The notes beneath the pieces are model-generated. The model had not been told where the DNA came from. It ran no database searches and saw only the letters and a list, made by a program, of their open reading frames with translations. Of a stretch of 64,000 nucleotides of DNA, positions 34,456 to 43,532 are shown piece by piece (the first letter of the stretch is position 1; the number at the start of each line of letters is the position of its first letter). Origin of the DNA: Micromonospora sp. MW-13 (GTDB lineage Bacteria; Actinomycetota; Actinomycetes; Mycobacteriales; Micromonosporaceae); assembly GCF_003434305.1 (NCBI RefSeq), contig NZ_QKKX01000011.1:429536-493535 (forward strand). The letters run 5' to 3'. The translations under genes were made by a program, and so were the position numbers.

Positions 34456-36510
34456 TCAGGAAACACTCAGCCGGCGCAGCTCGGCGCCGGGGCCGACCCG
34501 GTAGACGTCCAGCCGGTTGGCGCCGGCCCGGAACAGCCGGTCGTCGGGGAGGAGGGCGGCGAACCGCCGCCCGCCGGCGTCGGGCGGCACGACCGGGACG
34601 ACCGCGCCGATCCGGCCGTTGACCGCGACGGCGAGCAGCGTGCCGTCGCGCACCGCCGCCGGGACGGTGCCCCAGACCAGGGCCGGCAGCTCGCCGGTGT
34701 CCGGGTCGACGGCGCGGAACGCGGCGAGGTCGGCGACCCGGGCGGTGCCGCCGGCCGGTCGCTGCCCCACCTCGGTACCGACCAGTGGATGGGGCGACGG
34801 TTCAGGCAGCGGTGCCGGCACCCCGCCGGGGAAGCTGACCGGCTCGCCCGGCTGGTCGTAGAAGCGCTTGTCGGCGCGCTCGCGCGGGGCCTGCCGGGCG
34901 GAGCGCCCGTCGACGTGCCACGGGATCCGGATGCGGGCGTGGTCGGCGACGGTGGGCAGCAGGTCCACGTGCTCCCAGTTGCGGTCGTCGACCCGCCCGG
35001 CCCGCTGGCCGGGCTCCTTGACGAACATCGGCACCCAGGCCACCTGCCCGGCCGCCGCGCGGATGGCGTCCATCCCGCGCCCCTGGAAGCCCTTGTCGAA
35101 GCTGACCCCGTGGTCGGCGGTGACCACCACGAGGGCCTTGTCGTACAGGCCCGTGGCGCGCAGGGCGCGCAGCGTCTCGCCGACCAGCCGGTCGGTGTAC
35201 GCCAGTTGGGCGAGGTGCCGCTGCCGGGCCAGCTCGACCCAGCCCGCGCCGTCGTTGGGCAGGTCGTCCGGGGCGGCGTAGCGGGCCCCCGACGGCAGGA
35301 ACACCCAGGGCGCGTGCGGCATCAGCAGGTGCAGGAAGTGCAGGGTGGGCCGGCTGGTCGGGCGCAGCCCGGCCAGGAACGTGGTGAACCGGGCCGGCTG
35401 GTTGTCGTTGAGGCTGTCCCAGCGGAACTTCGGGTCGGCCGGGACCGGCTCGGCGGCGTCCAGCCCCGCCTCGGCGGCGGTCAGCTCGCGGTACGACTCC
35501 TCGGGGTCGACCCGGCTGTCCGCCGGGGCGGTCACCTGGCGCAGCAGCTTCCCGCTCTCCCGGATCAGGGTGCCGAGGCCCTGCCGGGGGCTGGCCGGCT
35601 GGTCGCAGCGGCTGGGCGGGCAGAGCCGGGTGATGCTCTCCTGCGCCCGGATGTCGTACAGGCCACCGAGGGCGGTGAACAGGTTGTCCGGGTACTGCGA
35701 GTAGTGCGGCGCGACCGGCTCGGCCGGGTACCGGCCGGTGAGCATGGCCGGCAGCGCGTACGGCGTCCAGCCGCTGACCCCGGTGGCGTTGCGGTACCAC
35801 GTGGAGCCGGCGGCCAGCTCGGCGAAGTGCGGGTAGCGGGCGGCGTCGATCCGGCCGTCGGGGCCGAGCAGGGAGACCAACGGCAGCTCGTCGAGGACCA
35901 GCATGACCACCGGTGGATGCTCCCCCGCCGCGGCCACCCCGGCCGTGCCGGCGTGGCCGCGCGGCAGCGCCACCGCCGAGGCCGGTGAGGCGAACAGGAA
36001 CAGCGCCACGAAGGCCAGCGGCCCGGCCGCGGCCACCCGCAACGCCCGCCCCGGCCCGCGCCACCGCCGGTGCGCGGCGGCCCCGGCCGCGCCCACCACC
36101 GCCGCGAGCAGCAGCAGCGGTACGCCCCGCAGCGGCGTGCCGTGCCGGCCCACCTGCACCGCGAGGGCGGCGAGCAGCAGGCCGACGACCCCGGTGTGCA
36201 CGGCGGCCCGGACGGCTCGGCCGGCCACCCGGCTCGCCGCGCCGAGCAGGGCCACCGGCAGCGTGGGGGCCAGCGCCACCAGCGCCACCAGGGTCAAGAC
36301 CTCGCCCTGGCTGGCCCGGTGGAACAGGAAGAAGTCGGGGCTGCGGCCCAGCACGTCCAGCATCGGCTGGGTGACCACCAGCCCGACCAGCGCCACCACC
36401 TCCAGCAGCCGCTCCCGCTCCGCCCGCCACCCGCCAGGTGGGGCGGTGCGGGCCGGATCGGGGGCCGGTGCGGCCGGGGCGGCCGGCGGAGCCAGGGTCG
36501 CGTCAGCCAC
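34456..36510 (-). CDS. Membrane-anchored sulfatase / alkaline-phosphatase-superfamily protein
   Basis: A 684-residue protein. After a short cytoplasmic N-terminus, about five membrane helices span residues 35-175. The extracellular catalytic domain follows: VVMLVLDELPLVSLL (metal Asp), GVSGWTPYALPAMLTGRYP with a Thr in the nucleophile position, LHFLHLLMPHAPWVFLP, VVVTADHGVSFDKG and EHVDLLPTVAD. This order matches LtaS-like and sulfatase-family enzymes that move phosphoglycerol, phosphoethanolamine or similar groups on envelope polymers; substrate unknown. The GTG start overlaps the methyltransferase stop by 8 bases. It is the last gene of a three-gene operon. Confidence 0.87.
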   Translation of the reverse strand: MADATLAPPAAPAAPAPDPARTAPPGGWRAERERLLEVVALVGLVVTQPMLDVLGRSPDFFLFHRASQGEVLTLVALVALAPTLPVALLGAASRVAGRAVRAAVHTGVVGLLLAALAVQVGRHGTPLRGVPLLLLAAVVGAAGAAAHRRWRGPGRALRVAAAGPLAFVALFLFASPASAVALPRGHAGTAGVAAAGEHPPVVMLVLDELPLVSLLGPDGRIDAARYPHFAELAAGSTWYRNATGVSGWTPYALPAMLTGRYPAEPVAPHYSQYPDNLFTALGGLYDIRAQESITRLCPPSRCDQPASPRQGLGTLIRESGKLLRQVTAPADSRVDPEESYRELTAAEAGLDAAEPVPADPKFRWDSLNDNQPARFTTFLAGLRPTSRPTLHFLHLLMPHAPWVFLPSGARYAAPDDLPNDGAGWVELARQRHLAQLAYTDRLVGETLRALRATGLYDKALVVVTADHGVSFDKGFQGRGMDAIRAAAGQVAWVPMFVKEPGQRAGRVDDRNWEHVDLLPTVADHARIRIPWHVDGRSARQAPRERADKRFYDQPGEPVSFPGGVPAPLPEPSPHPLVGTEVGQRPAGGTARVADLAAFRAVDPDTGELPALVWGTVPAAVRDGTLLAVAVNGRIGAVVPVVPPDAGGRRFAALLPDDRLFRAGANRLDVYRVGPGAELRRLSVS

Positions 36511-37933
36511 CCACCACCGCCTGGTACAGCGTGCGGGTGCCCGACGGCAGCTCGGCGCGCCGCTCGATCCGGCACCGGGTGGCCAGCAGCCGGGCGAACT
36601 CGTCGGGCCGGTAGTCGCCGAAGAGGCCGGGCGGCCGGTTGGCCAGCAGTCGCCGGGTCATCGGGTCCTCGGGGTGGACGAACTCGACCACCAGCCGGCC
36701 GCCCGGGGCGCACGCGGCGGCGAGCTGGTCGACGACCTGGGCCAACGGCACGTTGCGCCCGATCGCCAGGTGGTGCACGACGGCGAGGGCCAGCACCAGG
36801 TCGGCCCGCGCCCGGGTGGCGAAGGGGGCCCGCTCGACGCCGCGCCAACCGCCGCCGGGCGACGGGTCGGCCAGGTCCATCACCAGCGGCAGCACCCGCC
36901 GCTGGTCCTCGGCGCGCAGCGCGGCGTACAGCTCGTCGACGACGACCGGGTCCTGCTCGACGGCGACGACGTAGCCGGCGTGCCGGGCGGCGATCCGGGC
37001 GTACCGGCCGTCGTTGGCGCCCAGGTCGAGCACCAGGCCGGGCGGCGGGCCGGCGGTCAGCGCCGCGGTGACGAAGCGTTCCTTGGCGGCCCGGTCCCCC
37101 GCCGAGTACGTGCAGGTGCGCTGGTAGTCGATCCAGTGGCTGGGGGCATGGCGCGGGGCCAGCCGGCGGACCAGCTTCTCGATCCGGCGCACGGTGGCCA
37201 GGGCCAACTGCCTGGAGTACCCGGCGGTGCGCAGTTGCGCCCGCACGTCGCTGGTGGTCGCGGCGGCGTGCCGCTGCTGCATCGCGCAGTGCAGGTGCAC
37301 GTGGGTGGGGACGCCGGGCAGCAGCCGGCGGGTGCCGGTGAACAGCCGGCGCATCTGCTCCGGCGGGATGCCGTCGACCTGGGCGCGCAGCCAGGGCTGG
37401 AAGTCCACGCCGAGGTGGGCGGTGAGCAGCAGCGGGTAGAGCAGGGTCTGGCAGAACTGCCGATAGCCGGCCCAGGGCTCGCCGTCACGGGCCGGCTCGA
37501 ACGAGCCGACGTCGATGAAGACCGGCCGGGCCCCGTGCCACTGGAGGTTGTAGGCCGAGCCGTCCTTCGTGGTGAAGCCGGCGGCCAGCGCCGCGCGCAG
37601 GACCTCCAGGTGCAGCAGCGCGGCGTCGCGCAGCATGCCGAACGACCACTCGTACGGGTGGGAGACGAACGGGATGCGCTCGTGGCGCAGCACCGCCGCC
37701 CACGGCCCGCCGTCGGGGGCGCGGAACCGGTCCGGGGCGACGGGCTCGGTGCCGCAGACCTTGCCGGCGGCGAGCAACGGCGGGAAGAACTCGCTGGCGG
37801 CCAGGGCCCGCCAGTCCTCGGCCGCCCGCGCGTCCAGCCCGCGTAGCACCTGGCCGTCGGCGTAGAAGACGCGGTTGGCCGGGTCGCGGAAGGAGCCCGG
37901 CTCGACCCGGACGCCGGTGTCGGGGGTGGTCAT
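36503..37933 (-). CDS. SAM-dependent methyltransferase-like protein
   Basis: A 476-residue protein. Residues about 1-290 form a non-classical N-terminal domain with AYNLQWHGARPVFIDVGSFE and FCQTLLYPLLLTAHLGVDFQ. The C-terminal part is a Rossmann methyltransferase fold: LVLDLGANDGRYARIAARHA (SAM loop), VVAVEQDP, and LVLALAVVHHLAIGRNVPL followed by GGRLVVEFV. Proteins of this arrangement travel with envelope-modifying membrane enzymes. The ATG is immediately downstream of the 49-residue protein gene, and its 3' end overlaps the sulfatase start. The acceptor of the methyl group is unknown. Confidence 0.82.
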   Translation of the reverse strand: MTTPDTGVRVEPGSFRDPANRVFYADGQVLRGLDARAAEDWRALAASEFFPPLLAAGKVCGTEPVAPDRFRAPDGGPWAAVLRHERIPFVSHPYEWSFGMLRDAALLHLEVLRAALAAGFTTKDGSAYNLQWHGARPVFIDVGSFEPARDGEPWAGYRQFCQTLLYPLLLTAHLGVDFQPWLRAQVDGIPPEQMRRLFTGTRRLLPGVPTHVHLHCAMQQRHAAATTSDVRAQLRTAGYSRQLALATVRRIEKLVRRLAPRHAPSHWIDYQRTCTYSAGDRAAKERFVTAALTAGPPPGLVLDLGANDGRYARIAARHAGYVVAVEQDPVVVDELYAALRAEDQRRVLPLVMDLADPSPGGGWRGVERAPFATRARADLVLALAVVHHLAIGRNVPLAQVVDQLAAACAPGGRLVVEFVHPEDPMTRRLLANRPPGLFGDYRPDEFARLLATRCRIERRAELPSGTRTLYQAVVGG

Positions 37934-37947
37934 GCCGACGGCCCGGC

Positions 37948-38097
37948 TCAGGGACGGTCGCTGGGCCGGCGGCGGAACCGGGCCGTCAGCCGACGCCAGT
38001 AGAGCTTCGCGGCCACCGCCGCTCCGGCCACCCCTCCGACCACCGCCTGCACGATCAGGCTGCCGGATCCCGCGTCCAGGTAGGCCAGGTGTCTCAC
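37948..38097 (-). CDS. 49-residue membrane-anchored small protein
   Basis: A short gene starting at GTG with AAGGAG six bases upstream. It reads RHLAYLDAGSGSLIVQAVVG, GVAGAAVAAKLYWRRLTARF, RRRPSDRP. One hydrophobic helix is followed by a strongly basic tail, predicting an N-out or membrane-embedded peptide with a cytoplasmic positive end. The start YLD.GSGS is a recurring motif of small proteins found before methyltransferase/sulfatase pairs. It is 14 bases upstream of the methyltransferase, the first gene of the operon. It is likely to be missed by automatic callers because of its size. Confidence 0.75.
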   Translation of the reverse strand: MRHLAYLDAGSGSLIVQAVVGGVAGAAVAAKLYWRRLTARFRRRPSDRP

Positions 38098-38290
38098 GGT
38101 CGCTCCTTCCCCTCGCCGTCTCGGAGTCAGCTCCCGGCCCCGCCGCGCTGAGGGTTTTCACCCGGAAAGGCCGGACTTGTCTCATTGCCACCGTACGCGA
38201 CGACCGGCCGCGTCGAGGCCACACCGGCCACTCCGACCGCGTCCGTTCCGTTCAAGACGCCACGCCCGGTCCCGCCGTACCGTCGGCGGC

Positions 38291-38689
38291 ATGACACCTC
38301 ACTTCGACCTCGTCGGCCTGACGGTCGCCGACATGGCCCGGACCCTCGACTTCTACCGGCGCCTGGGCCTCGACGTCCCGCCCGGCGCGGAGGCCGAGCC
38401 GCACGTGGAGTTCACGTTGGCCAACGGCCTGCGGCTGGCCTGGGACACGGTGGAGACGATCCGCGGCTTCGACCCGGGCTGGGCCCCGCCGACCGGCGGC
38501 TCCCGGGTCAGCCTCGCGTTCCGCTGCGCCGACCCGGCCGAGGTCGACCGGTGCTGGGCCGAGCTCACCGGGGCCGGCTTCCACGGCCACCTGGCACCGT
38601 GGGACGCGGTCTGGGGCCAGCGGTACGCCGTCCTGCACGACCCCGACGGCACCGCCGTCGACCTGTTCGCCCCGCTGCCGGTGAGCTGA
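38291..38689 (+). CDS. Glyoxalase/bleomycin-resistance (VOC) family protein
   Basis: A 132-residue VOC-fold protein with the paired beta-alpha-beta-beta-beta modules: FDLVGLTVADMARTLDFYRR, LGLDVPPGAEAEPHVEFTLA, SRVSLAFRCADPAEVDRCWA and AVLHDPDGTAVDLFAPLPV. The usual metal ligands are only partly present, so it may be a binding protein rather than an enzyme. Convergent with the AraC-type gene, 30 bases apart. Confidence 0.88.
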   Translation: MTPHFDLVGLTVADMARTLDFYRRLGLDVPPGAEAEPHVEFTLANGLRLAWDTVETIRGFDPGWAPPTGGSRVSLAFRCADPAEVDRCWAELTGAGFHGHLAPWDAVWGQRYAVLHDPDGTAVDLFAPLPVS

Positions 38690-38719
38690 CCCGGGAGCAC
38701 CGACGGCCGGGGACTCGAC

Positions 38720-39403
38720 TCAGCCGCGCAGCAGGGCGGCGGGCGGCACCCCGGCCAGTTCGCGGACGTCGCGGGTCAGGTGGGCCTGGTCGGCGTACCC
38801 GGCGCGGGCGGCCACCTCGGCCAGCGGCGTCCCGGCCCGGGCCAGGGCGAGCGCCCGGCGCATCCGCAGGATGCGGGCGAGGGTCTTCGGGCCGTACCCG
38901 AAGAGGCGCTGGCAGCGGCGGTGCAACGCCCGCGCGCCGAGGCCGACCTCGGCGGCGACCACGCCGACCGGCGCCCCGGCGGCCAGCCGGCCCGCCAGGT
39001 GCGCGCCGAGCGGGTCGGGGCCGCCCGCCGCGCGCAGCCGGTCCCGGGCGGCCTCCTCCAGCGCCGCGCCGACGGCCCGCCCGTCGGCCGTCCGCTCGGC
39101 GACGGCGGCGGCCGGCCCCCACAGGTCCGCCAGGGGCACCCGCCGGTCCCGCAACTCGTGGGCGGGCACGCCGAACACGGCCGGCCCGGTGCCGGGCGGC
39201 AGCCGCAGCCCGACCCAGCGGTCGCCCGCCGCGCTCACCGACAGTTGCGCCGTGCGGTCCGGCCCGGCGACCAACAGCCCCCGCCGCGAGGACCACAGCA
39301 GGTCCAGGCACCCGTCGGGCAGCACCCGGGCGACCCCGTCCCGGGTGCCGACGCTCTCCCAGAGCACCGCACCGGCCACCCTGGCTGCGCGTTCCCGGTA
39401 CAC
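38720..39403 (-). CDS. AraC-family transcriptional regulator
   Basis: A 227-residue protein. The C-terminal double helix-turn-helix reads PVGVVAAEVGLGARALHRRC, QRLFGYGPKTLARILRMRRA, then TPLAEVAARAGYADQAHLTR, DVRELAGVPPAALL. The N-terminal half (VLWESVGTRDGVARVLPDGCLDLLW, split here as read) is the DUF6597-type ligand domain common in short actinobacterial AraC proteins. GTG start. It faces the VOC gene tail to tail. Confidence 0.87.
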   Translation of the reverse strand: MYRERAARVAGAVLWESVGTRDGVARVLPDGCLDLLWSSRRGLLVAGPDRTAQLSVSAAGDRWVGLRLPPGTGPAVFGVPAHELRDRRVPLADLWGPAAAVAERTADGRAVGAALEEAARDRLRAAGGPDPLGAHLAGRLAAGAPVGVVAAEVGLGARALHRRCQRLFGYGPKTLARILRMRRALALARAGTPLAEVAARAGYADQAHLTRDVRELAGVPPAALLRG

Positions 39404-39475
39404 GCCCCGGAGTCTGCCATCCCGTGCGGGCCGAGGCCGTCCGCGAGGCCGACAGGCGCGGGGTCCCGGTCGTCA

Positions 39476-41011
39476 TCACCAGCCGGCGCCCTGTGCGGGT
39501 GCCGTGGAGTCCGTGCCCGCCGGCAGAGAAACCGTGAACACGGTATGCCCGGGGCGGCTGGACACCTCGACCCGGCCGTGGTGGGCGTCCACCACGGCCG
39601 CCACGATGGCCAGCCCGAGGCCCGTGCTGCCGTGGGCGCGCGAGCGGGAACTGTCGCCCCGGGCGAAGCGCTCGAAGACGTCGTCCCGCAGGTCTGCCGG
39701 GACGCCGGGTCCGTCGTCGGTGACGCTGAGCGCCACCGAATCCGGCGCGGGGGCGAGTCGGGTGGTGACGGTGGTCCCCGGCGGGGTGTGCACGCGGGCG
39801 TTGGCCAGCAGGTTCGCCACCACCTGGTGCAGCCGGGCGGCGTCGCCCGGCACCACCTGCTCCGCCTCGGGCAGGTCGAGCTGCCAGCGGTGTTCCGGGC
39901 CGGCGACGTGCGCGTCGCTGACCGCGTCGACGACCAGCGCGGTCAGGTCCACCGGCTCGACGGCCAGCGGCCGGCCGGAGTCGAGCCGGGCCAGCAGCAG
40001 CAGGTCGTCGACGAGGCTGGTCATCCGGGTGCTCTCCGACTCGACCCGGCGCAGGGCGTGCGCGACGTCGGGCGGGACGCGGTCCCGGCCCCGGCGGGCC
40101 ACCTCGGCGTACCCCCGGATGGCCGCGAGGGGGGTGCGCAGTTCGTGGCTGGCGTCGGCGACGAACTGGCGTACCCGGGTCTCGCTGGCCTGCCGGGCGG
40201 CGAGCGCGGCGGCGACGTGCCCGAGCATCCGGTTGAGCGCGCCGCCGACCTGGCCGACCTCGGTGCGGGGGTCGGTGTCGGCGGCCGGGACCCGCACGGA
40301 CAGCGCCACCTCGCCCCGGTCCAACGGCAGCTCGGTGACCCGGGCGGCGGTGACGGCGACCCGGCGCAGCGGGCGCAGGGTGGCCTGGACGATCAGCGCG
40401 CCGAGGCTGCCGGCGACGAGCAGCCCGGCGGCGGCGACCCCGGCCTGGGCCAGCACCATCCACCAGACGGTGTCCTGGACGCCGGCCAGCGGCAGCGCGA
40501 AGACCAGCACGTCGCCGGTGCCGCCGACGCCGTCGCCGTCGTTGTCGGGGCCGAGCTGCCGGGCCACCGCCCGGTAGTCGCCCTGGTCGCCGAGGTCCAC
40601 CGTGCGCGGCCGGCCGTCGGCGGCCAGGCCGGCCAGCCGGGCCGTCGTGTCGGTGGCGAGCGGCTCGTCCGAACCGGTCGAGGTGCGGATCTTCGCCTGG
40701 ATCACCCGGCCGTCGGTCACCCGGATGGCGATCGAGCCGGTCGGGAATCCGGGGGGCAGGTTCACCCCGCGGGCCAGCGGGGGCAGGGTGCCGGTCGGGG
40801 GCCGCCGGTCGCCGCCGGACCGGCGATCGTCGAAGGTGAGCTGGTCGTCGACCTGGGCGACGAGGAAGTGTCGCAGGGCCACCGTGGTCAGCCCGCCGAT
40901 CCCGATGCTGACCAGGGCGAGCAGCGCCACCACGGCGGCCACCAGCCGGGTACGCAGGGACCAGCCGGCCAGCCAGCGGCGCAGCCGGTCAGTCCGCGGG
41001 CTTGAGGACAT
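39476..41011 (-). CDS. Sensor histidine kinase
   Basis: A 511-residue membrane kinase. Helices at about 21-43 (LVAAVVALLALVSIGIGGLT) and 165-187 flank an extracytoplasmic sensor domain. A HAMP segment follows (ATLRPLRRVAVTAARVTELP). The phospho-His lies in FVADASHELRTPLAAIRGYA; the N box is VVANLLANARVHTP, then DDGPGVPADLRD, FERFARGD and STGLGLAIVAAVVDAH. It overlaps the response regulator by 23 bases and forms the same operon, resembling the mycobacterial TcrY-type kinases. The signal is unknown. Confidence 0.94.
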   Translation of the reverse strand: MSSSPRTDRLRRWLAGWSLRTRLVAAVVALLALVSIGIGGLTTVALRHFLVAQVDDQLTFDDRRSGGDRRPPTGTLPPLARGVNLPPGFPTGSIAIRVTDGRVIQAKIRTSTGSDEPLATDTTARLAGLAADGRPRTVDLGDQGDYRAVARQLGPDNDGDGVGGTGDVLVFALPLAGVQDTVWWMVLAQAGVAAAGLLVAGSLGALIVQATLRPLRRVAVTAARVTELPLDRGEVALSVRVPAADTDPRTEVGQVGGALNRMLGHVAAALAARQASETRVRQFVADASHELRTPLAAIRGYAEVARRGRDRVPPDVAHALRRVESESTRMTSLVDDLLLLARLDSGRPLAVEPVDLTALVVDAVSDAHVAGPEHRWQLDLPEAEQVVPGDAARLHQVVANLLANARVHTPPGTTVTTRLAPAPDSVALSVTDDGPGVPADLRDDVFERFARGDSSRSRAHGSTGLGLAIVAAVVDAHHGRVEVSSRPGHTVFTVSLPAGTDSTAPAQGAGW

Positions 41012-41729
41012 ACCCCGCGCCGCGCAGCGTGTGGATCATCGGCGCCCGGCCGGCGTCGATCTTCTTCCGCAGGTACGAGATGTACAGCTCGACCACGTTG
41101 GCCTGCCCGCCGAAGTCGTAGTTCCAGACGTGGTCGAGGATCTGCGCCTTGCTGAGCACCCGACGCGAGTTGCGCATCAGGTACCGCAGCAGCTCGAACT
41201 CGGTGGCGGTGAGGGTGATCATCCGGTCGCCGCGGCGCACCTCGTGGCTGTCCTCGTCCAGGCTGAGGTCGCCGACGGTCAGCACGGCGTCCTCCCGGGT
41301 GGCGACCGCGAACCCGGAGCGGCGCAGCAGGGCCCGCAGCCGGGCGATCACCTCCTCCAGGCTGAACGGCTTGGTGACGTAGTCGTCGCCGCCGACGGTG
41401 AGCCCGGCGATGCGCTCCTCCACCGCGTCCCGGGCGGTCAGGAAGAGCACCGGCACGGTCGGGGTGTGCTCGCGCAGCCGGCGCAGCACCTGGAAGCCGT
41501 CCAGGTCGGGCAGCATCACGTCGAGCACCACCGCGTCCGGCTGGAACTGCCGGGCGGCGCTCAGCGCCGTCATCCCGTTGCCCGCGGTGCGGACCTGCCA
41601 GCCCTCGTAGCGCAACGCCATCGAGAGCAGGTCGGTGAGCGTGGGCTCGTCGTCGACCACCAGCACCCGGACGGGTTCCCCGTCGGGTCGGCGCAGCTCG
41701 ATGCGGCCCTGCGCGGCCTGCCCCTCCAT
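40989..41729 (-). CDS. OmpR/PhoB-family response regulator paired with the kinase
   Basis: A 246-residue regulator. Receiver: VRVLVVDDEPTLTDLLSMAL, phospho-Asp in AVVLDVMLPDLDG, Thr in FLTARDAVEER, Lys in YVTKPFSLEEV. Winged-helix output: TLTATEFELLRYLMRNSRRV, QANVVELYISYLRKKIDAG, then IHTLRGAGYVLKPAD. I chose the ATG at 41729 because GGGGGG lies seven bases upstream; the in-frame ATGs at 41735 and 41744 overlap that site. It is the first gene of the two-gene unit. From 41730 to 41978 no gene is seen; the promoter must lie there. Confidence 0.94.
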   Translation of the reverse strand: MEGQAAQGRIELRRPDGEPVRVLVVDDEPTLTDLLSMALRYEGWQVRTAGNGMTALSAARQFQPDAVVLDVMLPDLDGFQVLRRLREHTPTVPVLFLTARDAVEERIAGLTVGGDDYVTKPFSLEEVIARLRALLRRSGFAVATREDAVLTVGDLSLDEDSHEVRRGDRMITLTATEFELLRYLMRNSRRVLSKAQILDHVWNYDFGGQANVVELYISYLRKKIDAGRAPMIHTLRGAGYVLKPAD

Positions 41730-41978
41730 GACCATGCCCCCCATCGTGGGACGGACGGCTGTGCCCCACCTCGGCAGACCCTGTGTACCAGCTGTGCGGG
41801 ACGGCCGGGACGGGACGGCAGACCCCGCGACCTGACCGGCTGCGGCCACGTGCCGATGCGCGACGACCCGGCGCTGGTCGCCTCGGTCATCCCGGCCACC
41901 ACCGGCGCGGCCCCGGCCTGACGCCAGGACCGGCGGGGCGGATCACGCCGAGCGGGCCACCGGCTCAGGCCCGGCGGT

Positions 41979-42203
41979 TCACTGCGTCATGCCCAGCGGG
42001 TCGGTGCGGACGAAGCGCATGGTCCAGGTGCCGGTGTCGTCCGGGCGGTCGCGCCGGTAGAGGTGGTCGGCGGCCGGCGCCGGGGAGCCGCCGGGGTGGC
42101 GCAGCACCCAGCGCTGCGGGGGCGCCCCGTCGGCCCCGGCCGGCACCTGTCGCACCAGGTCGTGCGCGGGCCCGCCGACGAACCGTACGGTCACCTCGGT
42201 CAT
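41979..42203 (-). CDS. Unrecognised 74-residue protein
   Basis: A small soluble protein: MTEVTVRFVGGPAHDLVRQV at the start, RWVLRHPGGSPAPAADHLYR in the middle, WTMRFVRTDPLGMTQ at the end. The pattern is beta-rich and resembles small actinobacterial hypothetical proteins that begin VRFVGGPAHG. A GGAGGG ribosome site precedes the ATG. Divergent from the kinase gene that follows. Confidence 0.65.
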   Translation of the reverse strand: MTEVTVRFVGGPAHDLVRQVPAGADGAPPQRWVLRHPGGSPAPAADHLYRRDRPDDTGTWTMRFVRTDPLGMTQ

Positions 42204-42393
42204 CGCGCCCTCCGTTCTACCGCCGGCGCCCCGGGTCGGCCTTCCCGGTGGAAGCTACCGCACCGCACCGGGCGACGCGGGCGGCGCCGGGCCGACACTT
42301 CCGGCGGTTTGCGCTGTTCCGGGGCCGGGTACCGGGGCGGACGTGACGGGACTGCCGCCCACCGACGGTGGCGAGCGAGACGAGGAGCGGTCG

Positions 42394-43350
42394 ATGCGGA
42401 CGCTGGACGGGCGCTACCAGCTCGAACAGCGCATCGGCATCGGCGGGATGTCGGAGGTGTGGCAGGCCCACGACATCGTGCTCGACCGGCCGGTCGCGGT
42501 GAAGCTGATCTCCCCCGGCCGGGACGGACCGGCCTCGGTGGAACGCATCCGCGCCGAGGCCCGCTCCGCCGCGCGGCTGGTGCACCCGAACGTGGCCAGC
42601 GTGCACGACTTCGGCACCTCGTCGACGGTGCACGACCGGTCGGCGCCGTACATCGTGATGGAGCTGGCGCAGGGCGAGACGCTCGCCGCGCACCTGCGCG
42701 CCGGGCCGCTGGACTGGCGCATCGCGGTGCGGGTCTGCGCCGAGATCGCCGCGGCGCTGGCCGCCGCGCACGCACACGGCATCGTGCACCGCGACGTGAA
42801 GCCGGCCAACGTGATACTCACCCCGAGCGGGGTGAAGGTGCTGGACTTCGGCATCGCCACCCCGGCCGGCGTGCCCGACGAGTTGCCGGACGGCATGGTG
42901 GTGGGCACGCCCGCGTACCTGGCCCCGGAGCAGTTCGACCGGCGACCCGCCACCCCGGCCGCCGACATGTACGCCCTCGGCGTGCTGCTCTACTACTGCC
43001 TCACCGGCCGGCTGCCGTACCCGGCCGACAGCACCAGCGACCTGCTCGGGGCGCGCCGGCGGCAGCCGCCGGCGCCGCTGCCGCCGGTCGACGGCCTGCC
43101 GCCGGAGGTGGCCGGGCTCTACGGGCAGCTGATGGCCGACGATCCGGCACACCGGCCGACCAGCCTGATGGCCGCGCTGCTGCTGGCCGAGGCGGTCGAC
43201 GCCCGGGTGTACGTGCCGATGCTCGGCCCGGCCCGGCCCCGCCAGCGCGACGGGCAGGTGTCCCCGTGGACCGAGCAGGCTGCCGCCGAGGCGACCCAGG
43301 CGGCCGCCGGCTGCCGGTCGGCCGGACCGGGCCGCCACCACGCGTCCTGA
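42394..43350 (+). CDS. Serine/threonine protein kinase, soluble
   Basis: A 318-residue Hanks-type kinase. The P-loop is IGIGGMSEVWQA, the ATP Lys is in VAVKLISPG, the catalytic loop HGIVHRDVKPANVIL, the metal loop LDFGIATPAG, and the activation segment GTPAYLAPEQFDRR. Unlike PknA/PknB there is no transmembrane helix or PASTA region; after the kinase domain only a short Ala/Arg-rich tail remains. The ATG at 42394 follows GAGGAG; the longer GTG start at 42343 is less likely. Confidence 0.92.
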   Translation: MRTLDGRYQLEQRIGIGGMSEVWQAHDIVLDRPVAVKLISPGRDGPASVERIRAEARSAARLVHPNVASVHDFGTSSTVHDRSAPYIVMELAQGETLAAHLRAGPLDWRIAVRVCAEIAAALAAAHAHGIVHRDVKPANVILTPSGVKVLDFGIATPAGVPDELPDGMVVGTPAYLAPEQFDRRPATPAADMYALGVLLYYCLTGRLPYPADSTSDLLGARRRQPPAPLPPVDGLPPEVAGLYGQLMADDPAHRPTSLMAALLLAEAVDARVYVPMLGPARPRQRDGQVSPWTEQAAAEATQAAAGCRSAGPGRHHAS

Positions 43351-43532
43351 GTCCCGGCCGCCTGTCGCGGAGCCGGCGACGGTGCCGCCCCGCGACCGTG
43401 GCCGTGACGGTGCCGTCCCCGCAGGTAAGGCGGCGTCCACGGCTGGGCCGGAGCGGGGCCGGTGGCCGGGGCCGGGCGGTTTCGCCGGGGCCCGGGCCGG
43501 GTAGCCGGGCGGGTGACTGAGGGGGGAACGCG

